Shown here: positions 27,282 through 36,359 of the stretch, one piece after another
Layout of the letters: each line of letters opens with the position of its first letter
Numbering within the stretch: position 1 is the stretch's first letter
NCBI GenBank assembly: GCA_964633115.1
Contig: CAZWEO010000018.1
Span: 1-64,000, forward strand
Direction: 5' to 3'
Source of the DNA: B30-G6 sp964633115
GTDB taxonomy: Bacteria > Desulfobacterota > Desulfobacteria > Desulfobacterales > B30-G6
DNA: 64,000 nucleotides
Made by a program: the position numbers and the translations under genes
The notes under the pieces: model-generated
The model's database searches: none
What the model was told of the DNA's origin: nothing
Seen by the model: the letters and a program-made list of their open reading frames with translations, nothing else

Positions 27282-28196
27282 ATGCAAAACCAATTCCACG
27301 AGATAGTCGATCAAATCAGTGCCGTTGTTCTGGGAAAGGAGGATCAAATCCGCCTTGCTCTGACATGTCTGTTTGCCAAGGGACATCTGTTGATAGAAGA
27401 CATTCCGGGTATCGGGAAAACAACCCTGGCCAAGGCATTGTCACGATGCCTGGGCTTAAACTTCCGGCGTGTTCAGTTTACCAGCGACCTGCTGCCGGGC
27501 GATGTGTTGGGGACGTCCATTTTCGATCGCAAACAGAGTGCGTTTATATTTCATCCTGGCCCCATATTCACACAGGTGTTATTGGCTGACGAAATTAATC
27601 GGGCCACACCCAAAACCCAGAGTGCCCTTTTGGAGGCCATGGAGGAACAGCAGGTTACCATTGAGGGGGAAACCCGCAGTCTCGAAGATCCGTTTTTTGT
27701 CATCGCCACCCAGAATCCCCTGGAACAATATGGAACCTTTCCACTGCCGGAATCGCAATTGGACCGTTTTCTCATGCGAATCGAGCTGGGATATCCGGAT
27801 AGGATTGCGGAAAACAAGTTGTTGAAAAAGGGCCGGGTAAAGGATCTTTTGTTGGAAATGCCGGAATGCATCCTACCCGAGAGAGTTGTGCAGATTCAGG
27901 ATCAAATCAATGCAGTCCATCTATCTGATCCTTTGCTCAACTATATTCAGGATGTATTAGATTTTACACGCACGTCTATCCATTTTCATGTGGGTCTCTC
28001 ACCCCGGGCCGGTATGGCAATCATTCAGGCTTCGCGATCCTGGGCCTTCATTAATGATCGCGACTATGCCTTGCCAGAGGATGTTCAGCACATCATGCCC
28101 TGGGTGGTCGGACACCGCCTGCGTTCCAAAGAAAGCCTCGAAGAATTGCCCAAGCAACAATTGATTTCCATATTGCATACGGTACCCATACCCTAA
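27282..28196 (+). CDS. MoxR-family AAA+ ATPase
   Basis: A 304-aa cytosolic chaperone-like ATPase. It has Walker A EDIPGIGKTTLAKALS (about 38-53), the family motif FTSDLLPGDVLG, Walker B VLLADEINRATPKTQSALLEAMEE, sensor 1 ATQNPLEQYGTFPLPE and the C-terminal lid GLSPRAGMAIIQASR. MoxR proteins mature or regulate partner complexes and are usually encoded with DUF58 and transglutaminase proteins, exactly as here. It is the first gene of a three-gene operon. Confidence 0.94.
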   Translation: MQNQFHEIVDQISAVVLGKEDQIRLALTCLFAKGHLLIEDIPGIGKTTLAKALSRCLGLNFRRVQFTSDLLPGDVLGTSIFDRKQSAFIFHPGPIFTQVLLADEINRATPKTQSALLEAMEEQQVTIEGETRSLEDPFFVIATQNPLEQYGTFPLPESQLDRFLMRIELGYPDRIAENKLLKKGRVKDLLLEMPECILPERVVQIQDQINAVHLSDPLLNYIQDVLDFTRTSIHFHVGLSPRAGMAIIQASRSWAFINDRDYALPEDVQHIMPWVVGHRLRSKESLEELPKQQLISILHTVPIP

Positions 28197-28284
28197 CCTC
28201 ATAGTTGCAACGTTGAGGTTAAATGTGAAATATAGTCTGTTGGACTAGGACATACTTCACTAGTTTACTCGACGGCGGTTTCCT

Positions 28285-29175
28285 ATGAAAAATTCCGGGA
28301 AAATTAAAAAAGGCAAAACTACCCGTTTTGCCCCCACAGGATTCGGATGGATGTTTATCATCGCCTTGGCGTGCATGCTGATGGGATCCATCAATTACAA
28401 TAACAACCTGGGCTTCCTTTTTACCTTCTTGCTCGGAAGTATGGCGTTGGTTTCCATCGTTCACACCTATCGAAATATCAAGGGCATTACGGTGGAGGCC
28501 ATTCGGTCCCAACCGGTATTTGAATCCCAGGATGCTATCTTTGAGATAACCTTGCCACATTTGCCCACTACACATTTCGGTTTACGGTTCTGCTTAAATG
28601 AAAGTCAAGAAACCTTGGTACGGTCAACAGCCGCAACCGGCAATCATGTCTCAGTGATCGTAGCTTCGCCCAAAAGGGGGCGCATTTCAGTGGATAAATT
28701 AGAATTGGTAACAGAATACCCTTTTGGCCTGTTTCGAATCAGTCGAAGTATACCTGTAATCGGCACCTGTTTGGTCTACCCCAAGCCCATACCGGTGAAT
28801 CAACTAACTGCCCAGGATCTTATGGCTGTGCATGAATCCCAGGATGTTGTCCGTAGTGCGGCTGACGATTTTAAGGGACTGCGAACATTTCAAAACGGCG
28901 ATGCCCTCAATCACATTTTTTGGAAAGCTTTTTCAAAGGGACAGGGACTCCTGGTCAAAGAATTTATGCAAAACGCCTTACCGGAATTATGTCTAAACTG
29001 GGAAAAAATAAGTTCCAAGAATAGTGAGAAAAAACTTTCGATATTATGTGCCATGGTTCTTAAAGCGCATAGTTTGAAATTGGCTTACGGTATGAATATA
29101 CCCGGGCAATTCATTTCTCCGCACCGGGGAAATCAGCATAAACATGCATGCCTGCGTGCATTGGCCTTATTCTAA
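28285..29175 (+). CDS. DUF58 domain membrane protein
   Basis: A 296-aa protein with two transmembrane helices near residues 13-50 (cytosolic basic N-terminus, then FGWMFIIALACMLMGS and FLFTFLLGSMALVSIV). A soluble part follows, with the DUF58 signature ADDFKGLRTFQNGDALNHIFWKAF, here reading 'D-F-x-G-L-R-x-Y/F-x-x-G-D' followed by the I-x-W motif. It is probably a partner of the MoxR ATPase. The stop overlaps the next start by one base (TAATG). Confidence 0.88.
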   Translation: MKNSGKIKKGKTTRFAPTGFGWMFIIALACMLMGSINYNNNLGFLFTFLLGSMALVSIVHTYRNIKGITVEAIRSQPVFESQDAIFEITLPHLPTTHFGLRFCLNESQETLVRSTAATGNHVSVIVASPKRGRISVDKLELVTEYPFGLFRISRSIPVIGTCLVYPKPIPVNQLTAQDLMAVHESQDVVRSAADDFKGLRTFQNGDALNHIFWKAFSKGQGLLVKEFMQNALPELCLNWEKISSKNSEKKLSILCAMVLKAHSLKLAYGMNIPGQFISPHRGNQHKHACLRALALF

Positions 29176-31124
29176 TGCAACTAGATATCCGCCATCCCGC
29201 ACCGATTATCGCCGTATTAGGCCTTGTTATCGGTCCGTTGCTCATAAACATACCCATATGGGTATCGGGGTGGTGTGTGGTATTTTGGATCTATACGCTG
29301 TTGGTCTACCAACGCAAGTTACCGCAGCCAGGAAGAAAAATCCGCCTTATTTATACTGTAACGGGATGCATGCTCATCCTAATTTTTTTGGGAGGGATGA
29401 CGTTGGATAGCCAGGCCTTCATCGGCCTGCTATGTGTGATGGCCGGGCTCAAGCCGCTGGAGGCCACACGCCACCGTGACAGGGTCGTAACCTTGTTTAT
29501 GGCCTATTTCATAATCATCATCAGTCTATTCAGTATCGAAAACCTGGTAATTAGCCTCTATATGTTTATTGCGGTATTAGCTACCACCACATGCCTGGTA
29601 CATATCAACCATCCTGGCAGGCAACTTAGGGTCAACCTGCGGCTGGTCGGCATCATCATGCTACAAGCCATGCCCCTGATGGTACTGCTGTTCATCCTAT
29701 TTCCCCGGCTGGAAGGTTCTATTTTTTCACTTCCGGGAAGATTTGCGGGTCAAACCGGATTTACCGATACGTTGCGACCAGGATCCATATCACAGCTGGT
29801 ACAAGTAGACCAAACAGCCTTTAGAGTTCAGTTTGACCAAGAAATTCCCGAGGCGGCTGATCTATATTGGCGCGGGCTGGTACTGTGGTATTTTGATGGC
29901 AAGCATTGGACCCAGGGGAGTATGCCAAGACATAACAAGCATTTTATACGGTCCGATAATTTTGTTGAATACGACGTTATCTTGGAACCTCATCGTAAAC
30001 AACATCTATTCGCATTGGACGTACCGATTACGGCTCCGCGCTTTACGGCTCTAACCGAAGATTTCACTTTGAGGACACGCTGGCCGGTGCGCACGGTTCA
30101 GCGCTATCACCTGCGTTCCGCCCAGGATGTTCACGTGCAATCAGGGGCAGCTCAGAAGCTAATGGCACGACAGCTTCCTGAAGAAGGGAATCCGAAAAGC
30201 CGCTTTTTGGCTGAAGCCTGGTCATCTCGCCTGGGGTCACCACAAGCCGTCCTGAACGAAGCTGTGCGCTATTTTAGCCAAGGTGATTTTGTTTATACCC
30301 TCCGACCTGGCTTGCTGGGTGAGAATCCGGTGGATGGATTTTTATTTAATACGCGTAGCGGGTATTGTGAACATTATGCATCGGCATTTGCATATTTGAT
30401 GCGGGCCGCCGGCATCCCGGCACGGGTGGTGGTCGGTTTCCTGGGCGGGGATCTGAATCCCTACGGCAACTATTTGATCGTCAAACAATATCACGCCCAT
30501 GCCTGGGTCGAAGTTTTTATAGATGATCAGGGATGGATTCGTGTCGATCCAACAGCGCTGGTTGCACCGGAACGCGTTTCCATGGGGATCACAGGATCAT
30601 TGGCAACAGACGATTTGCCCGATTTCCTGAACCAAACAGGCACCCGACAGTTGCGTGCGTACTTCCATAGACTGGTTTATATAATGGATGCCATCAATCT
30701 CAGGTGGAATTCCATCTTTATGGAGTATTCACGACTCGAGCAGGCTGGTTTACTGAGAAAAGTTTTTGGGAATATCAGCCAAAATCGTTGGATATGGATT
30801 GTAGCCCTGATTTCTTCAGTTGTGACCGTGGTTGTTTGGGTACGGTTTCGATATTATTTCCGGCCGAGATCTTACCGCAAAGATCAAATTCAGGAGACCT
30901 ATCAAGTATTCTGTCGCAAGCTGGCAGGCATCGGTATCGAAAAGCATCCCGCCCAGGGCCCCCTGGATTTTGCCAATATGATCAACATGCATCGGCCAGA
31001 ATTAAAAAAACGGGTAGCAACTATTATGGATGCCTATATTGCCCTACGCTACCGACGAGCCCGGGGAAACATGTCGTTCCGGATGTTTAAACAACTTGTC
31101 CGGCGATTTGATGGTTTGCCCTGA
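29175..31124 (+). CDS. Transmembrane transglutaminase-like protein (TgpA/DUF3488 type)
   Basis: A 649-aa membrane protein. About six N-terminal helices (residues about 12-200) are followed by a large periplasmic domain with a transglutaminase fold. The catalytic Cys lies in SGYCEHYASAFAYLMRAAGIPAR, the His in HAHAWVEVF and the Asp in WIRVDPTA. A further helix (WIWIVALISSVVTVVVWV) and a cytosolic C-terminal domain (DUF4129-like) follow. TgpA of Pseudomonas has this layout and is required for growth. I use the start at 29175, which overlaps the DUF58 stop by one base; an upstream in-frame ATG at 29148 is also possible. Its role may be cell-envelope protein cross-linking or cleavage. Confidence 0.9.
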   Translation: MQLDIRHPAPIIAVLGLVIGPLLINIPIWVSGWCVVFWIYTLLVYQRKLPQPGRKIRLIYTVTGCMLILIFLGGMTLDSQAFIGLLCVMAGLKPLEATRHRDRVVTLFMAYFIIIISLFSIENLVISLYMFIAVLATTTCLVHINHPGRQLRVNLRLVGIIMLQAMPLMVLLFILFPRLEGSIFSLPGRFAGQTGFTDTLRPGSISQLVQVDQTAFRVQFDQEIPEAADLYWRGLVLWYFDGKHWTQGSMPRHNKHFIRSDNFVEYDVILEPHRKQHLFALDVPITAPRFTALTEDFTLRTRWPVRTVQRYHLRSAQDVHVQSGAAQKLMARQLPEEGNPKSRFLAEAWSSRLGSPQAVLNEAVRYFSQGDFVYTLRPGLLGENPVDGFLFNTRSGYCEHYASAFAYLMRAAGIPARVVVGFLGGDLNPYGNYLIVKQYHAHAWVEVFIDDQGWIRVDPTALVAPERVSMGITGSLATDDLPDFLNQTGTRQLRAYFHRLVYIMDAINLRWNSIFMEYSRLEQAGLLRKVFGNISQNRWIWIVALISSVVTVVVWVRFRYYFRPRSYRKDQIQETYQVFCRKLAGIGIEKHPAQGPLDFANMINMHRPELKKRVATIMDAYIALRYRRARGNMSFRMFKQLVRRFDGLP

Positions 31125-31138
31125 TAAATAGCCAACCC

Positions 31139-31498
31139 GTGGACGCTGATTACATTATTCAGACTGATGACCGCATCAGTGTTTATCCTGTTTTCGAACG
31201 ATTCAATATTAAAAATGTGACCCAGGTACGATCCCAGCCACTACGCAGACCAAAGTTTATAACTGATGCGGGTTTAGAAGAATTGGCCGATCAAATGAAT
31301 ACACTGGGTTTGGATGTGGTTTGCCATGCTTCAGGCACACAAAGCGCGTTAATTCACCGAGCAGATATAGAAAAACGCATTATCCTGACATTGGACCGGA
31401 AGATTTTAAAAAAGCGGTCAGTAATCCGTGCAATTGCTTTAAACACGCGGAAAACAGAATTTCAAGTTAAGGAAATAAGGCGCTATCTGTATTTATAA
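31139..31498 (+). pseudogene. Mut7-C RNase-domain protein fragment
   Basis: The 119-aa frame resembles the linker and core of Mut7-C proteins: RISVYPVFERFNI, then QPLRRPKF (usually followed by a metal-binding D-x-x-L-G-K-L-A-R), then EKRIILTLDRKILKKRSVI corresponding to the ILTRDRxLLKR segment. The expected N-terminal ubiquitin-like domain and the C-terminal Cys-rich ribbon are missing. Residues of the metal-binding stretch have changed (DAGLEELADQM). It begins with GTG 14 bp after the transglutaminase stop. I read it as a degraded or truncated copy rather than a working nuclease. Confidence 0.55.
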
Positions 31499-31623
31499 CT
31501 CCTTTCATAAGCCAGTGGCTCTGCCGGTGCACTATGAAAGGAGTAAATCAGCGACACTCAGTAGATAAGGCTTCTTCCAGGAGAGAACCTCGTACTATCA
31601 ATTCTACGGGTGGTCGCTGATTT
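31498..31623. repeat. Two adjacent inverted repeats between convergent genes
   Basis: A 12-bp dyad (31498-31509 with 31533-31544) is immediately followed by an 11-bp dyad (31545-31555 with 31613-31623). The second contains the last codons of the PfkB kinase on the minus strand (ISDHP, stop at 31604). It probably acts as a bidirectional terminator. Confidence 0.65.
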
Positions 31624-32548
31624 GTGAGATAGTGTTAACCTGCAGTTGTTTTGACAGGTCAAGGGCTGCCTGAAATTGGGGGACAGCTGCCCGGCCGCCG
31701 ATGGCCTGGCAGGATAATGAGGCCACGGCAACAGAGAATTTTACTGCCGCATGTATATCGAACCCACGGGCGATGGCCAGTGCAAAGGCACCGTGGAAAT
31801 TATCGCCTGCGCCAGTGGTATCTACCACACGGACATTTGGAGCAGAAACCTGAAAGAGGGTTTGTTTAAGGGGGTAAAAAGCACCTTCCTGACCATGGGT
31901 CACGATCAATTGACCGCGAACGCTTTTGCGCAGCTCAATGATGTTATGAATCAGCTGATTAGGCTCGAACAAGTCACTGCGAGTGTCGAAAAAGGCCGAA
32001 GAAGGGATGAAATAATCAGCAGCGCCCATCATATCTTCAAGCCGATCTTTCCAGCGTTCACAATCATAGATGAGTTTGGCATCCTTACGCATCCGTTGCT
32101 TGAGGCCCGGACCCAAGGTAGTTGTCTGTGGGTCAAGAGAAATCGTCTTAGCGCTATGAAGCAGCGGGTCTAAGTTCTCAGATAGGCTGATGTCCGGCAG
32201 TTGACTGGGTTCGTAAATAATGGTTCGTTTGCCACTTGACTGGTTTACAAACAAATAGGCTATTGGGGTGGCTGCATTCTCGATGATGCGGATATGGCGG
32301 GTATCAACGTTAAATTCAGTAAGACGTTGCAGACAAAGTTTGCCGATTTCATCATCACCGATGTAGCCGACCAAAGCGGTCTTTCCGCCAAGTCGGGCCA
32401 CACAGCTTGCCGACGTACCTCCCTGTCCGCCGCCTTCAACATACTTGGCATTCAAAGGTACTTTTTCATCCTCCCGGGGGAAGCGATCCAGCACAGAGAT
32501 ATAGTCGATACAATTGCGTCCGATTACAAGTACATCCAAATCTTTCAT
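31604..32548 (-). CDS. PfkB-family carbohydrate/nucleoside kinase
   Basis: A 314-aa ribokinase-type kinase. It has an N-terminal DVLVIGRNCIDYI, the signature GGGQGGTSASCVARLGGKTALVGYIGDDE (GG motif), and the C-terminal PfkB signature VDTTGAGDNFHGAFALAIARG with the catalytic Asp in GAGDNF. The frame is open upstream through the ferritin-like gene, but the conserved protein starts at ATG 32548, 7 bp after that gene's stop. Substrate cannot be read from sequence; sugars, nucleosides or sugar phosphates are possible. It may work with the FGGY kinase on the opposite strand. Confidence 0.87.
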   Translation of the reverse strand: MKDLDVLVIGRNCIDYISVLDRFPREDEKVPLNAKYVEGGGQGGTSASCVARLGGKTALVGYIGDDEIGKLCLQRLTEFNVDTRHIRIIENAATPIAYLFVNQSSGKRTIIYEPSQLPDISLSENLDPLLHSAKTISLDPQTTTLGPGLKQRMRKDAKLIYDCERWKDRLEDMMGAADYFIPSSAFFDTRSDLFEPNQLIHNIIELRKSVRGQLIVTHGQEGAFYPLKQTLFQVSAPNVRVVDTTGAGDNFHGAFALAIARGFDIHAAVKFSVAVASLSCQAIGGRAAVPQFQAALDLSKQLQVNTISQISDHP

Positions 32549-32555
32549 TTTGAGT

Positions 32556-33056
32556 TTAGAAAGGCCAGAAATTATTATCATTCCAAATCGTTTCCGTAAC
32601 CTCTCTCTCAATTTTGGCCAGAGATTCCAAATGTTGAGTTTCCCACTTCGCCAACCAATCATATAATGCCTTTTCTTCAGGATCGGAAGCTTCGCTGGCG
32701 CGTTGTGAATAGAGGCTAACCGCACGTTCCTCCATCCCCATGGCGGCAGAAATTGCAGCAGACTCAAACCCGGCGCCGGCAATGCGCTTTTTCAGCTTGT
32801 CGCTCAATACGGCTGTTGCTACGCTTTCATCATGAACGTCCTGTTCAAAGGTTGTAAACGCGCCTTCCTTTTTGTAGGAGCGGTATTGGTCCGACAACAT
32901 CTGTATATGGCTGGTTTCGTCATCAGCCAGCTTCACAAAGAATTCTTTTACATCGGGATCATTGGCGCTGTCGGCCGCTTTGGTATAAAAAGCTTTTCCG
33001 CGCAGTTCCAGGAGTAATGCGCTTTTCAATATTTCGAGCGATTTTTCAGTTGACAT
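32556..33056 (-). CDS. Ferritin-like/rubrerythrin-type diiron protein
   Basis: A 166-aa four-helix protein with E-x6-Y and E-x-x-H pairs typical of ferritin-like diiron carboxylates: LLLELRGKAFYTKAA, DDETSHIQML, GMEERAVSLYSQ and KWETQHLESL. There is no rubredoxin domain. Such erythrin-like proteins in anaerobes reduce peroxide or store iron. The start at ATG 33056 is preceded by GGAGG. It is followed after 7 bp by the PfkB gene, so they are probably one transcript although their functions look unrelated. Confidence 0.85.
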   Translation of the reverse strand: MSTEKSLEILKSALLLELRGKAFYTKAADSANDPDVKEFFVKLADDETSHIQMLSDQYRSYKKEGAFTTFEQDVHDESVATAVLSDKLKKRIAGAGFESAAISAAMGMEERAVSLYSQRASEASDPEEKALYDWLAKWETQHLESLAKIEREVTETIWNDNNFWPF

Positions 33057-33195
33057 AAGGCCTCCTTCATCTGTTTCCAATCGTGATTTAACCGAAGACT
33101 GTACTATAAAAATTATTTGTTATAAGTAGGTAGCATCTTAGCAGGTCACCAACTCGGTGTCCAATTTATTTCATCAGCAATCAACTTGCGAAAAT

Positions 33196-34803
33196 ATGAC
33201 CGCGAAGCCATATCATAAGACCACCCACAACGACAAGCAAGCCTATGTCTTGGGCATTGACTTGGGAGGAAGTGGACCTAAAATCGCGCTGGTCTCCGAC
33301 AAGGGAGAAGTGATTGCCAGCACGGATGAAAAGATTACCACCATTTTTTTGCCTGGAGGCGGCGTAGAACAGGACCCAAATGACTGGTGGCAAAAAGCCA
33401 TAAGCGGTTCCAAAAAAGTCCTCAAGGCCGCCGATGTGCCGGCAGCAGATATTGTTGCGGTTGCCTGCGACTCCCAGTGGTGCCTGGCTCTACCGGTGGA
33501 TGCAAACGGTCGCCATATTACGAATGCCATCCATTGGCTGGATACCCGTGGTGGTCCCTACAACCGAAAAATTGCCGCTGGTTTTCCCAGTTTCATGGGT
33601 TACAATCTCAGGAAGTTGCACAAATGGATCCGCCTGGCAGGATGGGCTCCCTCACAAGCCGGTTCCGATTCCCTTGGACACGTCCTATTTATCAAGAATG
33701 AACGCGCCGATATTTACCGTAAAACTTATAAATTTTTAGAACCCATGGACTATCTCACCATGCGTCTGACCGGGAAGATCACTGCCACCCAAAAAACCAT
33801 GGTGCCCTTTTGCCTAGTGGACAATCGTAGGTGGGGGCAGACAGGCTATCATGAGGAACTTCTGGCTCTTGCCGGCGTGTCGCCAGACAAGTTCCCAGAG
33901 CTGATCCCAAATGACGCTGTTGTGGGAAAACTGTTGCCTGAGGTGGCGGCTGAACTGGGTCTTAATCCAGCCACCCAAGTGGTGGCAGGCATCAGTGATT
34001 CCAATGCGTCTTTGATTGGTGCGGGCGCATTGGAAGACTTCGAAACCATTATCTATATGGGAACGTCCTTGTGCCTTACCTGCCATTTGCCTTTCAAGAA
34101 AACAGATATTGTACACACGATGACATCTTTACCAAGTCCATTTGTGGATCGTTACTATTTGCTGGGAGAACAGAGCGTTGGTGGAAGGTGCATTGATTTG
34201 TTTATAAAAAATATACTTGATTCATCCGGTGGTGCGAATGCTGGCGAAATTCTGACAGATGCTTATGAAAATTTTAACCGGATAGCATCTAAAGTGCCTG
34301 CAGGCAGCGGCGGTGTGATGTTTTTACCCTGGTTGAATGGGACCATTGTTCCCCAGGAAAACCCACTTGCACGTGGCGGCTTTGTAAATATGGCCCTTGG
34401 CCACACCCGCAACCACCTTGCCAGGGCGGTTATGGAGTCCCTGGCCTTTAATAATCGCTGGACAATTAGACCGGCAGAAAAGTTTATGGGAAAAAAAATT
34501 AGCCAGGTTCGTTTTGCAGGCGGTGGGGCACTATCTGATTTGTGGGCCCAGATTCATGCCGATGTGCTAAGAATTCCGGTCCACCAAGTAGCGGATCCGT
34601 TAAATACCACTGTAATTGGCACAGCTATGCTGGCATTCTACACACTGGGACATCTGAACCCAGCAGAAATAGCCAGTCGGATGGCCATAAAACATGTATT
34701 TTATCCGAATGAAGACAATCGCGAAATTTACGATCGAATGTATCGAGGCTATCGATCATTCTACAACCAAAATAAGTCAGTTTTTAGAACACTAAACGGA
34801 TAG
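33196..34803 (+). CDS. FGGY-family carbohydrate kinase (xylulokinase-like)
   Basis: A 535-aa kinase with the two actin-like lobes of the FGGY family. It has the phosphate-1 motif VLGIDLGGSGPKIALV near the N-terminus, CDSQWCLALPVD and HWLDTRGG (substrate region), GISDSNASLIGAGA with the catalytic Asp, and the C-terminal adenosine motif VRFAGGGALSDLWAQIHADVL. The start is uncertain: ATG 33196 has no clear ribosome site, and the frame is open to a GTG at 33157. It is divergent from the ferritin-like gene and is followed by a PLP decarboxylase and an alcohol dehydrogenase on the same strand, suggesting a small catabolic unit. Confidence 0.88.
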   Translation: MTAKPYHKTTHNDKQAYVLGIDLGGSGPKIALVSDKGEVIASTDEKITTIFLPGGGVEQDPNDWWQKAISGSKKVLKAADVPAADIVAVACDSQWCLALPVDANGRHITNAIHWLDTRGGPYNRKIAAGFPSFMGYNLRKLHKWIRLAGWAPSQAGSDSLGHVLFIKNERADIYRKTYKFLEPMDYLTMRLTGKITATQKTMVPFCLVDNRRWGQTGYHEELLALAGVSPDKFPELIPNDAVVGKLLPEVAAELGLNPATQVVAGISDSNASLIGAGALEDFETIIYMGTSLCLTCHLPFKKTDIVHTMTSLPSPFVDRYYLLGEQSVGGRCIDLFIKNILDSSGGANAGEILTDAYENFNRIASKVPAGSGGVMFLPWLNGTIVPQENPLARGGFVNMALGHTRNHLARAVMESLAFNNRWTIRPAEKFMGKKISQVRFAGGGALSDLWAQIHADVLRIPVHQVADPLNTTVIGTAMLAFYTLGHLNPAEIASRMAIKHVFYPNEDNREIYDRMYRGYRSFYNQNKSVFRTLNG

Positions 34804-34868
34804 CAGTGAGCCATAAGCTTAAGCTAATAGTTGCTAAATGCTTATGACTGAATGCTTAACGCTTAACA
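34803..34868. repeat. Degenerate CATAAGC-type repeat upstream of the decarboxylase
   Basis: The spacer between the FGGY kinase and the decarboxylase is built from ATAAGCTTAAGCTAA / AATGCTTA units related to family A. It folds poorly and ends just before the GGAGG ribosome site. Confidence 0.4.
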
Positions 34869-34880
34869 AATGGAGGTATT

Positions 34881-36299
34881 ATGGCAGAACAACTCAATGA
34901 CAATCAACCGGCAGATCCCTTTAAGCCGTATAAAGGACGCTTTGAAACCCATGCTGTTATCCCTGAAACAGGTCGCGCCAAGGATGATATTCTCACCGAA
35001 TTGACGACCATGGCCACCGAAGAAAATAGCCGTTGGCAAAACGGCCTGGTTTCGGGAACCTTTTACCATGGCAGTGAGGAGCATCGCGCCTTTCTCAATG
35101 AGGTTTTTAAGCACTTTTCCCACATGAATACGATCCAATTCGATTTGTGCCCCAGCATGTTCAAGATGGAGAGTGAAATCCTCTCCATGACCGCTAATAT
35201 GTTGCATGGCGGTGAAGTTCAGAAACGAAACTCCGAGGAGCAGGTGTGCGGGACCCTGACATCAGGCGGCACCGAAAGCATCATAATGGCCATGAAAGTC
35301 TATCGCGACTGGGCCAAAGATCAAAAGGGAATCCAAAACCCTGAAATTATTATGCCGCATACGGCCCATCCGGCATTTGACAAATCTGGGGAATATTTTG
35401 GCATCAATATGATTCATGTGCCAGTTTCGGGACCCGACTACCGCGTGGATCCAAATGCTGTCGCTGATCGCATAACTGCCAACACGGCTGCTATTGTTGG
35501 GAGTGCCGGTAATTATCCATATGGTTTGATCGATCCCCTGGAAGATTTGTCCAATATTGCATTGGAACACAAGATCGGCTTTCATGTGGATGGCTGTCTG
35601 GGCGGCTTTATATTACCTTGGATCGAAAAATTGGGGTATGAAATTCCGCCTTTTGATTTTCGTCTGCCCGGAGTAACGTCCATGTCGGCTGACACCCATA
35701 AATATGGTTTTGCCCTCAAAGGGACTTCGGTCGTGCTGTATCGCAACAACCAATTGCGCCGATATCAGTATTTCGACATTCCAGACTGGCCGGGTGGTAT
35801 GTATGCCTCACCCACTTCAGCTGGAAGTCGCTCCGGCGGACTTACGGCAGCAACATGGGCATCCATGGTATATCTTGGTGAACCCGGTTATCTGAAGGCG
35901 GTCAAGGCCATCATGGATGTTGCCGATGAAATGAAGGCCGTTGTGAGAAACATACCGGAATTACAACTGATTGGCGAGCCCACATTTTTAATCAGTTTAC
36001 AATCAGATCGTGTGGATGTATTCCACGTCAATGATTTCATGAAAACCCGCGGTTGGCGTTTTAATGTCCTGCAACTGCCGCCGGCGCTGCATTTCTGTGT
36101 AACCATGCCCCAGACCTTTGCAACGGATGTGGCTAAAAAATGGGATACCGATCTTCGGGAAGGAGTAGCTTACGCCAAAGAAAAAGAGGGCACGCCCGCG
36201 GAAACCGCCGCCATTTATGGCTTGGCCGGCAACAGCGAAGGCAATCAGGCCGTGAGCGAGATGGTACTCGGCGTGTTCGACTATCTCTATTCAATATAA
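34881..36299 (+). CDS. Group II PLP-dependent decarboxylase, sphingosine-1-phosphate-lyase-like
   Basis: A 472-aa PLP enzyme. CGTLTSGGTESIIMAM (phosphate-binding region), HVDGCLGGF (Asp that pairs with the pyridine N) and SADTHKYGFALKGTSVVLY (Schiff-base Lys after His), then SPTSAGSRSGGL, match S1P lyase and its bacterial relatives more closely than glutamate decarboxylase. Those enzymes cleave a phosphorylated amino alcohol to an aldehyde plus phosphoethanolamine. No transmembrane anchor is seen. It is preceded by GGAGG and followed 60 bp later by a zinc alcohol dehydrogenase, which could handle an aldehyde product. The true substrate is not known. Confidence 0.85.
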   Translation: MAEQLNDNQPADPFKPYKGRFETHAVIPETGRAKDDILTELTTMATEENSRWQNGLVSGTFYHGSEEHRAFLNEVFKHFSHMNTIQFDLCPSMFKMESEILSMTANMLHGGEVQKRNSEEQVCGTLTSGGTESIIMAMKVYRDWAKDQKGIQNPEIIMPHTAHPAFDKSGEYFGINMIHVPVSGPDYRVDPNAVADRITANTAAIVGSAGNYPYGLIDPLEDLSNIALEHKIGFHVDGCLGGFILPWIEKLGYEIPPFDFRLPGVTSMSADTHKYGFALKGTSVVLYRNNQLRRYQYFDIPDWPGGMYASPTSAGSRSGGLTAATWASMVYLGEPGYLKAVKAIMDVADEMKAVVRNIPELQLIGEPTFLISLQSDRVDVFHVNDFMKTRGWRFNVLQLPPALHFCVTMPQTFATDVAKKWDTDLREGVAYAKEKEGTPAETAAIYGLAGNSEGNQAVSEMVLGVFDYLYSI

Positions 36300-36359
36300 A
36301 GTGATTTCAAAATTTCCCTCTCGTTCTCAATATTTTTGTTGGGGCAAAAGGCATTTTAA